Notes: generated from the letters alone by a model not told the origin. 64,000 nt of DNA from Leptospiraceae bacterium (GCA_016711485.1 JADJSX010000024.1:372001-436000); one strand, 5' to 3'. Shown: positions 16,743 through 25,923, counted from the first letter of the stretch. Program-made: numbers and translations.

Positions 16743-18248
16743 ATGAGGGATTTTATGCGTCTTTTAAAAATTCTTCCTTTTTTACTATTCATTAATATAG
16801 AAGGATCCGATTTAAAAAAATCAAAACATGAGCAACAACAAGCTAGAAATGAGATAATGAAAATTAAACCAAATCTCATTGCGTCTACTCCTCGTAAGCC
16901 GCTTACTCTAAATTTATTGTTGGATGGAATAAATAAAAATTTTTCTCTTCTACTTGCCTTATTACAAGATATTGAGATTGCGGAAAGTGAACTTTTAAGT
17001 GCTAAAGGAGCTTTTGATGGAAGTATAAAGGCTAACGCTAATACTGCGCCAACTGGATTTTATAAAAATGATCGAATGGACATGATGATTGACCAACCAA
17101 CTGCTTACAATGGGATGTCTTTCTTTGGTGGATATAGAATTGGTCGTGGTTCATTCGCTCCCTATGATGGAAAACTAGCTACAAACTCTCTAGGTGAAAT
17201 TCGTGCAGGAGCAAGGATGCCATTGTGGAGAGATAGATCCATTGATAAAAATAGGGCAGCTTTACAACAAGCAGAAATCGGCATTAAAATTGCAGACCTT
17301 TCTGTTTCACAGCAGAGAATAGATATTATCCGCAATGCAACTCTCCGCTACTGGGACTGGATTGCAAATGCTAGAAGATTTTTAATTGCTAAAGACTTAT
17401 ACGAAGTAGCCCTTCAAAGGGAACAGCAAATTATTAAGAGAGTAAAAGCTGGAGACTTACCAACGATAGAGCAAACAGACAATGAAAGAGTTTTATTACA
17501 AAGAGAATCCTTTCTAATTGCTTCCGAGCAAAACTTAGAAATAGCGGCTAACGAACTATCCGTATACCTCACGGATGAAAATGGAAATCAGAGATTCCCT
17601 AAAATAGAAGAAATTCCAGAGCAAGCATTTGCTCTCTTCGAAGAAATTAAGGACGCAAATTTAGAAAAGGAAATTGAATCTGCTCTAGAGAGAAGACCAG
17701 AATTAAAGAGATTCCAAGCGCAAAGAGATCAAAACAGAATAGACCAAGAGCTTGCTAAAAACCAAATGGGACCGGGAGTAGACTTGGTGATAGCTGCATC
17801 CCAAGATTTAGGAACAGGTAGCGCAACTAGAAGTCGACCAGAATTAGAAGCGGCTATCGTATTGAATGTCCCACTTAGAACAAGGACACAGCAAGGTAAA
17901 TTAGAAGGTGCATCTGCTAAAAATGAAAAACTGACTAAGCAGGAAAAATTTTTCAAAGACAGAATAACTGCTGATATTCGAAATTCTTTTTTAAATGTAA
18001 ACGTTACTAAACAGCGAGCAACATTGGCTCAAAGAGAATATATACTTGCTAAAAAACTAGAAGAAGCAGAGCGCACTCGCTATGTAATGGGAGAAGGAAC
18101 ACTTCTTGTGGTAAATATTCGTGAGCAGACCACGGGAGAAGCAGCGATTAGAGAAATAGATGCGTTAGTCGATCACCATCGAGCTATTGCAAACTATAAA
18201 GCGGCTGTTGCAGATGCCTTAAAGAAAAAAGAAGACGAAAAAAAATAG
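16743..18248 (+). CDS. TolC-like outer-membrane efflux channel
   Basis: 501 residues. It is an outer-membrane efflux protein: two similar helical halves, with segments such as AEIGIKIADLSVSQQRIDI and RYWDWIANARRFLIAKDLYE, a short linker and QAELEAAIVLNVPL-style channel strands, and a second helical hairpin ending in VDHHRAIANYKAAVADAL. The N-terminus is hydrophobic (LLKILPFLLFINIEGSD) and acts as a signal peptide. With the adaptor and the ABC protein it would complete a tripartite envelope-spanning exporter. It starts directly after the adaptor stop codon; ATG 16743 or the in-frame ATG at 16755 could be used. Confidence 0.85.
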   Translation: MRDFMRLLKILPFLLFINIEGSDLKKSKHEQQQARNEIMKIKPNLIASTPRKPLTLNLLLDGINKNFSLLLALLQDIEIAESELLSAKGAFDGSIKANANTAPTGFYKNDRMDMMIDQPTAYNGMSFFGGYRIGRGSFAPYDGKLATNSLGEIRAGARMPLWRDRSIDKNRAALQQAEIGIKIADLSVSQQRIDIIRNATLRYWDWIANARRFLIAKDLYEVALQREQQIIKRVKAGDLPTIEQTDNERVLLQRESFLIASEQNLEIAANELSVYLTDENGNQRFPKIEEIPEQAFALFEEIKDANLEKEIESALERRPELKRFQAQRDQNRIDQELAKNQMGPGVDLVIAASQDLGTGSATRSRPELEAAIVLNVPLRTRTQQGKLEGASAKNEKLTKQEKFFKDRITADIRNSFLNVNVTKQRATLAQREYILAKKLEEAERTRYVMGEGTLLVVNIREQTTGEAAIREIDALVDHHRAIANYKAAVADALKKKEDEKK

Positions 18249-18272
18249 AGTTGTAGAAAACTTAGAGAATAA

Positions 18273-18665
18273 ATGAAACAAATACTTAGTTTTATCCAAA
18301 AAGCACTACCGGCAATTTTAATTCTCATCAATTGCACTCCCGATGGCCCGGGTTATGTTACAGAGACGGAAGCAAGACAAAGACTTTACCTAATTGCAAT
18401 CGGCAAATGCTCGTTAAGCGGAGTCGATCCAGCGACAAAAGCGATTGATATTTTTGCATTCGTAGAAAAGCAATTTAAAACAAATACGCTAAAAGAATCA
18501 GAACGAGAAGAAGTTGTATACTATTCAAAAGATTTTCGAAAATGCGAATCTATTTTTCTAGCAGCTCCTATTGAGAAATGTGATTTTAAAAATATAGATT
18601 TAATCAATTTGATTTCCAAAGGTGGGCTTTGTAAATTGGAGCCAGCTAGCTATTATAATTTTTAA
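18273..18665 (+). CDS. Small cysteine-containing lipoprotein, unknown function
   Basis: 130 residues. A signal peptide ends in LILINC, a plausible spirochaetal lipobox, so the mature protein would be lipid-anchored at Cys22. The mature part has further cysteines (KCSLSG, KCES, KCDF, LCKL) that could form disulfides. It lies 24 nt after the channel gene and probably belongs to the exporter operon; it may be an accessory or a substrate. No family recognised. Confidence 0.65.
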   Translation: MKQILSFIQKALPAILILINCTPDGPGYVTETEARQRLYLIAIGKCSLSGVDPATKAIDIFAFVEKQFKTNTLKESEREEVVYYSKDFRKCESIFLAAPIEKCDFKNIDLINLISKGGLCKLEPASYYNF

Positions 18666-18807
18666 TGCGCTTGTCTTACTCCGATCTTCCATCGAGAAAG
18701 TATTGAGAAACTAATCAACAAAAATTTGCATAATAAACAAAAAGTAATTTCAAAATTTTTATATACTCCTATTATTCTGACTAAAAATAAAAAGGAAAAT
18801 TAATTTT

Positions 18808-19707
18808 ATGAGAAAAAAAGATAACTTTATAGGCTGGTTATTGTTTGGCGCGGTGGGGTTTGTTATTTACAAGATATTAACTGATGAGGATAACTCGATA
18901 TATGCACAGGACGTAAAACAGATACCAGACTTATCGAAAATGAAATTCGGTGTCGCGTATCCAATAATGTCTTTGAGCTTATTAGATTCAGAATTAGAGG
19001 AAAAGAAAAAACATATCCGTGACTTAAATACGATTACTGCTGGTCAATTGCTGATTCAACTAGATGAGAATAACGGTAATTTGACTGTGCGAAGGATGGC
19101 GGAAAACTTTCTATACCCTAAAGCAGTTTTTATGATTTATTTACTTATTTCTAATCCAAGTTTTCAATTGGAAATAAGAAATCGTAAAAACGATGACTAT
19201 AGAATATTTCCAAATAATAATGCAGGCACTGGGCATACAAAAGTAATAGCACCTTTATTAAAAAAGGGAAAGACAAATGGATCGTTAATCGTTATTGATA
19301 GAAATGATGATGAAAATGCAATATACCATTTAGAAAATGAAGATGGAAGTTCTCCAACTCCAACCCCCGGAAATCTTTCTAGCTACCGAGTTCTGAGACA
19401 TGAATTGATTCATGCCTATCGCAATCTAACAAGGCGTAGCCTCAATAAGCAGGATGTAGTTAAAGTATATACAGGTAAACTTTCTTTAAGACAAATTCCT
19501 AAAACGATAGGTATGGAAGAATCTCTGGCAGTAGGAAGAATCAAAAATAAATTTGGGGAATTTATAGGAATTCAAATTCATGAAGATTTTGAGTTAAAAT
19601 TTAGTAAATTTGAAAATAAAATTCCATTTAACGAAGCAATTTTTACAAAAGAAAGAAACAGAGAAAAAGTGAGGGAAGCTTATAGGGTTGAATATCATGG
19701 TTTATAA
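18808..19707 (+). CDS. Putative zinc metallopeptidase (HExxH, M91-like)
   Basis: 299 residues. A membrane helix or uncleaved signal sits at residues 9-22 (GWLLFGAVGFVIYKIL). The centre has RHELIHAYRNL, a zincin HExxH motif (His198, Glu199, His202), and about 35 residues later GMEESLAVG, where a third zinc ligand (Glu) is expected. The C-terminal NEAIFTKERNREKVREAYR resembles the ending of M91 (NleD-like) effector-type peptidases; I rate that assignment as probable only. It lies 140 bp after the exporter operon and overlaps the next lipoprotein gene by 11 nt, a pattern often seen for toxin and protector pairs. It could be an exported effector, a cell-surface protease or a housekeeping peptidase. 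Confidence 0.6.
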   Translation: MRKKDNFIGWLLFGAVGFVIYKILTDEDNSIYAQDVKQIPDLSKMKFGVAYPIMSLSLLDSELEEKKKHIRDLNTITAGQLLIQLDENNGNLTVRRMAENFLYPKAVFMIYLLISNPSFQLEIRNRKNDDYRIFPNNNAGTGHTKVIAPLLKKGKTNGSLIVIDRNDDENAIYHLENEDGSSPTPTPGNLSSYRVLRHELIHAYRNLTRRSLNKQDVVKVYTGKLSLRQIPKTIGMEESLAVGRIKNKFGEFIGIQIHEDFELKFSKFENKIPFNEAIFTKERNREKVREAYRVEYHGL

Positions 19708-20194
19708 TTGGATATTATTAGTATTTCTATTGATGGCTCTAAATTGCAAAGAGCCATCAAGTAAAGAATGCCTAAGAGATCGATGTTACGTGAAAGTTGA
19801 CCAAGAATTCAGTAAGAAATATAATCTAATCCCAACCAACGCATCATTGATGAGAGTCTTTTCACGAGAGACTCTCTATTCGGCCGGTCCATTGGATTTA
19901 CTTAAATCTGATTTTAATTTGTTAAAGAAAGAAGATACAATCTTTATGATAGATGATTGTGCAATGTCAGAAATGTTTCTTGTAACTGAAAAATCTCATT
20001 TCAAACTTAAGGAAGAAGGCTACTATAGTAAATTAGATATATTGATATTATCTGAAACTCATAAAGATATAGTCGGAAAAATTCATAAAATATGGTTAGT
20101 TCGAGATAAACATCATTTTATGATTGAAGTTACTAAAGACAGATTAGAATTAACCGACCCTTGCTTTGCAAGTTGCTATCCGACCTTCGAGTAA
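19697..20194 (+). CDS. Lipoprotein overlapping the metallopeptidase gene
   Basis: About 165 residues from ATG 19697. A short signal peptide with LLMALNC gives a likely lipidation site, followed by a cysteine-bearing start (KEPSSKECLRDRCYVKVD). The gene begins inside the last codons of the metallopeptidase gene (11-nt overlap), so the two are translationally coupled. A role as an immunity or inhibitor lipoprotein for the peptidase is an inference from coupling only. No known family recognised. An upstream in-frame TTG at 19688 is a less likely start. Confidence 0.65.
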   Translation: MVYNWILLVFLLMALNCKEPSSKECLRDRCYVKVDQEFSKKYNLIPTNASLMRVFSRETLYSAGPLDLLKSDFNLLKKEDTIFMIDDCAMSEMFLVTEKSHFKLKEEGYYSKLDILILSETHKDIVGKIHKIWLVRDKHHFMIEVTKDRLELTDPCFASCYPTFE

Positions 20195-20204
20195 TGTTTT
20201 ATCA

Positions 20205-21317
20205 TCAACTCGAAATATACTTTAAATAAGCCATCACAAAGTCATCCAAGTCCCCGTCCATAACAGGCTGCACGTTTCCGGTCTCGTGATCGGTGCGGTG
20301 GTCTTTGATTAGGTTGTAAGGATGAAACACATAACTACGAATTTGCGAACCCCAAGCGATGTCTTTTTTTTCACCTGATTTCTTTTGGCTTTCCTCTTCG
20401 GACTTTTTCTTTTCTAGTTCGTAGAGTTTGGCTTTGAGCATTTTCATAGCAGTCGCTCGGTTTTTGATTTGTGACCTTTCGTTTTGGCACTGAACTACAA
20501 TTCCAGTTGGAAGATGCGTCATGCGAACGGCTGAGTCTGTTTTATTTACGTGCTGACCGCCTGCACCGGATGAACGATAAGTATCAATTCGTAAATCTTT
20601 GTCTTCTACTACAATATCAATGTCATCTTGCAATTCTGGAGAAACATGCACGGAGGCAAAGGATGTATGTCGGCGTTTGTTTGCATCAAAGGGAGAAATT
20701 CGCACAAGCCGATGAATTCCATTTTCCCCTTTCAAATATCCAAAGGCATATTCCCCCTGGACGTGGAGGGTAACGTTCTTTATCCCCGCACCTTCTCCTT
20801 CCTGGTAGTCAATCATATCAACGCGGTAGCCTTTTTTTTCGAAGTAGCGACTGTACATTCGAAATAGAATTTCCGCCCAGTCTTGACTTTCCGTTCCACC
20901 TGCACCAGGGTGAATATTGAAAAATGCATTGTTTCCGTCATCCTCTCCGCTGAGAGAACCAAGTAATTCTAGTTTAGTAAATTCTTCTAGTAGTCGCGCA
21001 TAATCTTCATTTAACGACAATAGAGTAGCTTCATCGGAAGATTCTTCTAAAGTCATTTCAATCAAATCAGGAAAATCTAAAATTTCTTGGCGAATGGAAA
21101 GCCAAGGATTTAATTTTTTCTCTAAAACATTTTGGAGTTTTGAAATCTCTTGCGCCTTATCGGGATTATCCCAAAACTTCGGCTCTTTAGCTTGTTCTTT
21201 GTATGAGATTACTCTGTCATAGTCAGTCTGTAAATTCAAAGATTTCCAACGAAAATTAAAATTTTCTTGGAGCTCCTTACTTAGTTTGATGAGTTCTTTA
21301 ACTGGCTTAATATCCAT
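20205..21317 (-). CDS. prfB: Peptide chain release factor 2, without the programmed frameshift
   Basis: 370 residues, full length. It carries the stop-codon recognition motif RISPFD and the catalytic GGQ loop (RSSGAGGQHVNKTDSAVR). RF2 ends translation at UGA and UAA. In most bacteria a UGA codon near position 25 forces a +1 frameshift that regulates the protein; here the corresponding region (SLNLQTDYDRV, where E. coli has GYLDYDAKK) is read in one uninterrupted frame, so the control is absent. The gene stands alone on the minus strand. A terminator hairpin at 21333-21370 separates it from the upstream VOC gene. Confidence 0.96.
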   Translation of the reverse strand: MDIKPVKELIKLSKELQENFNFRWKSLNLQTDYDRVISYKEQAKEPKFWDNPDKAQEISKLQNVLEKKLNPWLSIRQEILDFPDLIEMTLEESSDEATLLSLNEDYARLLEEFTKLELLGSLSGEDDGNNAFFNIHPGAGGTESQDWAEILFRMYSRYFEKKGYRVDMIDYQEGEGAGIKNVTLHVQGEYAFGYLKGENGIHRLVRISPFDANKRRHTSFASVHVSPELQDDIDIVVEDKDLRIDTYRSSGAGGQHVNKTDSAVRMTHLPTGIVVQCQNERSQIKNRATAMKMLKAKLYELEKKKSEEESQKKSGEKKDIAWGSQIRSYVFHPYNLIKDHRTDHETGNVQPVMDGDLDDFVMAYLKYISS

Positions 21318-21332
21318 AGTTTACTCTGAAAA

Positions 21333-21370
21333 TAAAAAAGGCATTCCAAGGATTAACCTTAAAATGCCTT
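21333..21370 (-). terminator. Intrinsic terminator behind the VOC gene
   Basis: On the minus strand the arms AAGGCATT and AATGCCTT, with an inner TAAGG/CCTT pairing, form a stem followed by a run of T (read from 21339 downward). It ends the transcript of the VOC gene before prfB. Confidence 0.8.
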
Positions 21371-21392
21371 CTGTGTTTGGGCGGAATTTAAT

Positions 21393-21761
21393 TCAGGATT
21401 GGTAGAAAATTTCTATTAGGTTGTTGTCTGGATCTTTAAATACTAGAGCTTCGCCCTTTCCAGCACTTTCAGGACCTTTTACGATCTTGATTCCCTTCTC
21501 TTCGATTTCAGAAATTGCTTCTGTAAAGTCATCGACATCCAGAACAAAGCTGAGAACAGGAGTTAAACTTCCGCTCAACTGATTTTCTACTTTATCCACT
21601 AGCACTAACTTAACTTTTATCGGGTCAAGAGTCATGATGGTAAATTTTGAATTGGAGTCGTCAAGGACTTCAAAATCAAACAAATCAGAATAAAATTTTG
21701 CTGAAGCTGACAAGTTTGTTACAGCTATACTTACGTGGTCAATACCTTCTACTATTATCAT
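21393..21761 (-). CDS. Glyoxalase/VOC-superfamily protein
   Basis: 122 residues forming one vicinal-oxygen-chelate module: the opening strand IDHVSIAVTNLSASAKFYSD, a central LSFVLDVDDFTEAI and the closing FKDPDNNLIEIFY. The metal-ligand positions (His in DHVSIAV, Glu in LIEIF) are present. Members include glyoxalase I, fosfomycin-resistance enzymes and dioxygenases; sequence alone does not pick one. Monocistronic between a terminator and manA. Confidence 0.8.
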   Translation of the reverse strand: MIIVEGIDHVSIAVTNLSASAKFYSDLFDFEVLDDSNSKFTIMTLDPIKVKLVLVDKVENQLSGSLTPVLSFVLDVDDFTEAISEIEEKGIKIVKGPESAGKGEALVFKDPDNNLIEIFYQS

Positions 21762-21833
21762 TCCATAAACCTATAATCTTTTTTACCAGTTTGGCTGAAA
21801 ATAGTAGGCTGTCCATAGAAAAATGTTCTCAAA

Positions 21834-22835
21834 TTACAAATAAGTGACCCAATCAGAGCCAACACTCATAATGGCTAATTTGATTTCACTGGTTAAGACT
21901 TTCAGTGTTATGTCTTGTTTCATAGCTTCTGCTGTAATCAAAAAGGTATTGCCAGCTTTGAGTTTTTCCGTATCAACCTCGCACTCGCCTGCTAAAACGT
22001 GCACAATTTGAAAAATTTTTTCTATAGAGGGGCTTGGAATACTTTTTTCTCCTGAAAATTCTAAAACTTCTAGACGGAATTTATCGTTAGCTGTGAATAA
22101 CATTCGTTTTCCGCCTGTCCATTCCAGAATTTTGGGTTGAATTACTTCTTCTCCATTTGATTTTTTGAAATTCAAAACATCTAATGCTTTTTCTAAATGT
22201 AATTTACGAGGTTTGCCATCATCGCCTAATCGCCCGTAATCGTAAACACGATAAGTTGAATCAGAAGACTGTTGGACTTCTAAGAGTAAATTTCCTCCGC
22301 CAATAGCATGAACTGTCCCGGGATTAATCATAAAAGCATCGCCAGACTTTGCTTTGACTGATTGCAAACATGACTCCGCTTGGTTATTTGCGATCAATTC
22401 CGCATAACGTTCTCGCGTTAACCACTCAGAAAATCCACAAACAATTTCTGCTCCCGGGTCAGTTGCCAAAATAAACCAGGCTTCTTTTTTTCCAGAACTT
22501 TCAGGATCATATGCCGCGGCATAAGCATTGTCGGGATGAACTTGAACGGATAATTTATCTTTTGCGTCAATGATTTTTACAAGAAGAGGAAAATCTTCTT
22601 CACTCTTAAATACTTCGCCTAGAATTTCTTTTGTGTGAGATTTATAAACTTCTCGAAAAGTTTTCCCTTTTAAAACTCCATTTTCAATGATAGATAAGTC
22701 ATTTCCATAATCTGACACTTCCCAAGACTCACCAATATTTCCATCGAGAATCTCTCTTCCGAGGATAGTTTCGAGTTTGCGCCCGCCCCATATTTTGTCT
22801 TTGTAGATTGGTTTAAATTTTAGTATGTTTTGCAT
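21834..22835 (-). CDS. manA: Mannose-6-phosphate isomerase, class I
   Basis: 333 residues, the short type common in Gram-positives and spirochaetes. Zinc and active-site motifs are visible: KDKLSVQVHPDN, SGKKEAWFILA and PGTVHAIGGG. It interconverts fructose-6-phosphate and mannose-6-phosphate, feeding mannose-containing polysaccharides or taking mannose into glycolysis. It is a cytosolic enzyme. No other sugar-nucleotide genes are adjacent. Confidence 0.92.
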   Translation of the reverse strand: MQNILKFKPIYKDKIWGGRKLETILGREILDGNIGESWEVSDYGNDLSIIENGVLKGKTFREVYKSHTKEILGEVFKSEEDFPLLVKIIDAKDKLSVQVHPDNAYAAAYDPESSGKKEAWFILATDPGAEIVCGFSEWLTRERYAELIANNQAESCLQSVKAKSGDAFMINPGTVHAIGGGNLLLEVQQSSDSTYRVYDYGRLGDDGKPRKLHLEKALDVLNFKKSNGEEVIQPKILEWTGGKRMLFTANDKFRLEVLEFSGEKSIPSPSIEKIFQIVHVLAGECEVDTEKLKAGNTFLITAEAMKQDITLKVLTSEIKLAIMSVGSDWVTYL

Positions 22836-23026
22836 GATGAAATAAAATCCTTTTGAATAGTTAATAATGCCTGTTCAATAAAAAGCAACCAAAAACTAAG
22901 GAACCCAGCGCGATGTCGACCCTCATTCTTCAGAGAACGCTGTGGGAACTGTATTAAAAAGTATTTTTCATTTTCAAAGCAAAGACTCTTTAAATCATGG
23001 AATATCATACTTTAGGAAGATTTTAA

Positions 23027-23440
23027 ATGAGCCCTCTCAAATTCCTCTCCCGTTTCATTTGTATAATTTCTTTTTCCTTTGGAATTTTTTATACATCGAA
23101 CTTAATCGCAACCAATTGTACATATTGTTACCAAATTGCCTCTGTAGAAATTACATTTCGAAATAAGAAAACACAGCAGGGTTATATATCTTGGAGTCCA
23201 AACCAAGATTTTGAATTAACCGAACGAGGCTTTTTAGATGACGCAAAAAAGAAGCAAAGAATTCGTTTTTTTAAGCAGCTATCTAAAGGTACTTCCGATT
23301 TAGAGAACGATGCGGTAAGTGAGTATTATGCGCTTGCAAAGAATGTGCTTTTGCTCAGGCGATACGATATTAAAAGAATTAGAATTTTAAACGCGAATTA
23401 TGGTTCCGCTAGGTCAGATATTCAGATTGTGAGGAGATGA
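23027..23440 (+). CDS. Small exported protein of unknown function
   Basis: 137 residues. A hydrophobic N-terminus (FICIISFSFGIFYTSNLIATNC) serves as a signal peptide or lipoprotein signal, followed by CTYCYQ and a basic, beta-rich body (VEITFRNKKTQQGYISWSP). AGGAAG precedes ATG 23027 at good spacing, and an intrinsic terminator follows, so it is a genuine monocistronic gene. No family recognised. Confidence 0.65.
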   Translation: MSPLKFLSRFICIISFSFGIFYTSNLIATNCTYCYQIASVEITFRNKKTQQGYISWSPNQDFELTERGFLDDAKKKQRIRFFKQLSKGTSDLENDAVSEYYALAKNVLLLRRYDIKRIRILNANYGSARSDIQIVRR

Positions 23441-23450
23441 TAAAATAAAA

Positions 23451-23478
23451 AAGCCAACAAGTATAAACCTGTTGGCTT
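23451..23478. terminator. Bidirectional intrinsic terminator
   Basis: Arms AAGCCAACA and TGTTGGCTT enclose a 10-nt loop. An A-run before and TT after suit termination on either strand. It closes the gene ending at 23440 and could also stop leftward transcription from fusA. Confidence 0.8.
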
Positions 23479-23514
23479 TTATGTGATTGTAAAAGTTGCA
23501 TCGTACCATCGCTC

Positions 23515-23611
23515 CTCCATCGTAGGGACTTGATTAATCAAGTCCTTACGATGGAGTCCTTACGGTAGCGAAGTCAGTCGATAGACTACGACAACTGTAG
23601 TCGTTAGTCTA
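23515..23611. repeat. Palindromic repeats at the 3' end of fusA
   Basis: The first unit (23515-23556) is a 42-bp palindrome with one mismatch, centred on GGACTTGATTAATCAAGTCC. A second hairpin (23582-23611) has TAGACT-ACGAC pairing with GTCGT-TAGTCTA and includes the fusA stop codon. The first core recurs as GGACTTGATGAATCAAGTCC at 50563, at the edge of the 12-bp tandem repeat, so this is a dispersed palindromic family. Confidence 0.7.
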
Positions 23612-25714
23612 TTCTTCGTCTTGTTTAACTTTGTATTTCTTCATTAGTTCTTCACTAACGTTTCTTGGAACTGGTGCATAACGGGAGAATTCCATTGAGA
23701 ATTCAGCTTTACCCTGTGTAGAAGAACGAAGAACTGTAGAATAACCAAACATATCCGCAAGTGGAACTTCTGCTTCAATTTTACAATAAGCATCTTGCTC
23801 AGTAGTAGCTAAAATCATACCACGTCTTTGGTTTAAACCACCAAGGATTGCACCTTGGAATTCAACCGGACCGTCAACTTCCACTTTCATAATAGGCTCG
23901 AGGATGATCGGAGCTGCTTTTGAGAAACCTTGACGGAATCCATAACGAGCACCAATTTGGAAAGCCATATCGGATGAATCCACATCATGGTAAGCACCGT
24001 CATTAATAACTGCACGCACACCAGTAATAGGGAATCCAATAAGTGCTCCTCTTTCAAGACAACTTTTGAAACCTTTATCGCAAGAGCTAATATATTCACG
24101 AGGAATAGATCCACCCACAACTTTGTCGACGAATTCGTAAACTTTTCCTTCTTCGAGTCCGATTGGTTCTAAGTAACCAGCAACACGAGAGAATTGTCCC
24201 TGACCACCAGTTTGTTTTTTATGTGTGTAATCGAATTCAGCTTTTTTAGTAATTGTTTCACGATAAGCAACTTGTGGAGCACCAGTAACTAGGTCTACAC
24301 CGTATTCTCTTCTCATACGCTCAACGTATACTTCAAGATGTAATTCTCCCATCCCTTTGATGATGGTTTGTCCAGATTCTTTATCAATTTCTGTTTTAAA
24401 AGTTGGATCTTCTTTCGTAAAACGATTTAACGCTTTCGCTAGATTTGGAAGTTGTTTAGATTCCTTACATTCGATTGTAAGAGAAATAACGGGAGCAGGA
24501 ACAAACATAGATTCCATTGCAATTTTCCAGCTTCCATCGGTGAATGTATCACCTGACGCACAATCGATACCGAATAACGCTACGATATCGCCTGCTTCAG
24601 CAGATGTGATTTCTTCCATTTCATCAGAGTGCATACGAACGAGTCGCCCCACACTGTGTTTTTTATTATTTGATGAATTGTAAATTGTCATACCTTTGGA
24701 AAGTTTTCCTTGGTATACGCGAACATAAGTCAACTGTCCATAACGTCCGTCTTCTAGTTTGAATGCAAGACAAGCGAGTGGTTTAGTAGGATCAGACTCA
24801 AGTATGATTTCTTTTTCTTCATTGTTTAGATCGAGACCTTTGTTTACAACTTCTGTCGGATTAGCGAGATAATCCGCTACTCCGTCTAAAAGTTTTTGAA
24901 CCCCTTTATTTTTATAAGCAGAGCCCATAAATACAGGAGTAAGTTTTAGATCGAGAACACCTTGGCGAATCGCCGCTTTGATAAGAGCTTCAGTTGGTTC
25001 CCCTTCGAGCATTGCTTCTGTTAACTCATCACTGAATAAAGAAACTGCATCAAGTAACTCTTCGCGTTTTTTGTTTGCTAGTTCTTGGTGTTCTGCAGGA
25101 ATTTCTTTTTCTACAACTTCCATTCCGTTTGCACCTTCGAAGTAAACAGCTTTCATGGTTACGAGATCAATAATTCCATTGAAGTCACCTTCAAGTCCAA
25201 TAGGAAGCTGAACAGCAACAGCATTGTGTTTTAGTTTTTCTCTTAATTGATCAATTACACGAAATGGATTTGCACCTGTTCTATCAAGTTTATTGATAAA
25301 AGCAACGCGAGGTACAGAGTAACGTCTCATTTGTCTGTCGACAGTAATGGATTGTGACTGAACACCTGATACACCACAAAGAACTAAAATAGCACCATCA
25401 AGGACGCGTAACGAACGCTCCACTTCAATTGTAAAATCCACGTGGCCCGGAGTATCAATAATGTTGATGGAAGTACTCTTCCAAGTACAGTAGGTAGCAG
25501 CAGATTGAATGGTGATTCCGCGCTCTCTTTCGAGTTCCATACTATCCATCTTTGCTCCAACGCCGTCTTTACCACGAACGTCGTGAATAGCGTGAATTCT
25601 ATTTGTATAAAAAAGAATGCGTTCTGTAAGTGTAGTCTTTCCTGAATCGATGTGAGCTGAAATCCCGATATTACGAGTATTTTTTAGTTTGTCGCTCAAT
25701 GTTTTTGTGCTCAT
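23609..25714 (-). CDS. fusA: Elongation factor G, spirochaete/mitochondrial type
   Basis: 701 residues with all five EF-G domains. The GTPase motifs are AHIDSGKTT (G1), RGITIQSAAT (G2), DTPGHVDF (G3), NKLDR (G4) and GSAYKNKG (G5). In canonical bacterial EF-G the G1 loop is AHIDAGKTT and the switch region differs; the forms here (AHIDSGKTT, GKDGVGAKMDSMELERERGITIQSAAT split over a helix) are typical of the spdEFG1/mitochondrial EFG1 branch, which performs translocation but leaves ribosome recycling to a second EF-G (spdEFG2). No second EF-G is in this window. The gene is single, not in a str operon with rpsL, rpsG and tuf. Confidence 0.95.
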   Translation of the reverse strand: MSTKTLSDKLKNTRNIGISAHIDSGKTTLTERILFYTNRIHAIHDVRGKDGVGAKMDSMELERERGITIQSAATYCTWKSTSINIIDTPGHVDFTIEVERSLRVLDGAILVLCGVSGVQSQSITVDRQMRRYSVPRVAFINKLDRTGANPFRVIDQLREKLKHNAVAVQLPIGLEGDFNGIIDLVTMKAVYFEGANGMEVVEKEIPAEHQELANKKREELLDAVSLFSDELTEAMLEGEPTEALIKAAIRQGVLDLKLTPVFMGSAYKNKGVQKLLDGVADYLANPTEVVNKGLDLNNEEKEIILESDPTKPLACLAFKLEDGRYGQLTYVRVYQGKLSKGMTIYNSSNNKKHSVGRLVRMHSDEMEEITSAEAGDIVALFGIDCASGDTFTDGSWKIAMESMFVPAPVISLTIECKESKQLPNLAKALNRFTKEDPTFKTEIDKESGQTIIKGMGELHLEVYVERMRREYGVDLVTGAPQVAYRETITKKAEFDYTHKKQTGGQGQFSRVAGYLEPIGLEEGKVYEFVDKVVGGSIPREYISSCDKGFKSCLERGALIGFPITGVRAVINDGAYHDVDSSDMAFQIGARYGFRQGFSKAAPIILEPIMKVEVDGPVEFQGAILGGLNQRRGMILATTEQDAYCKIEAEVPLADMFGYSTVLRSSTQGKAEFSMEFSRYAPVPRNVSEELMKKYKVKQDEE

Positions 25715-25923
25715 GATTGTCCTCTATTCCATTTGTAGGGGCAAATTGCCCGATTGTATGTCATAATTGCAAACCTAGGCTATGAGTCTAACAAAAAAGG
25801 TACAAGCGGAAAGGACAAATAGTTTCCGTTGTTGGAGGTTTAAATTTGAAATGAGGGAATGATTCTACTTTTGCGTAACAAAAATAATTCCAATACCGGA
25901 ATAAAGAGTTAAAAGTTAAAGGA

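Noticed and set aside
23987..24172. Plus-strand frames within fusA and other long genes
   Set aside because: Antisense shadows of strongly supported coding regions.
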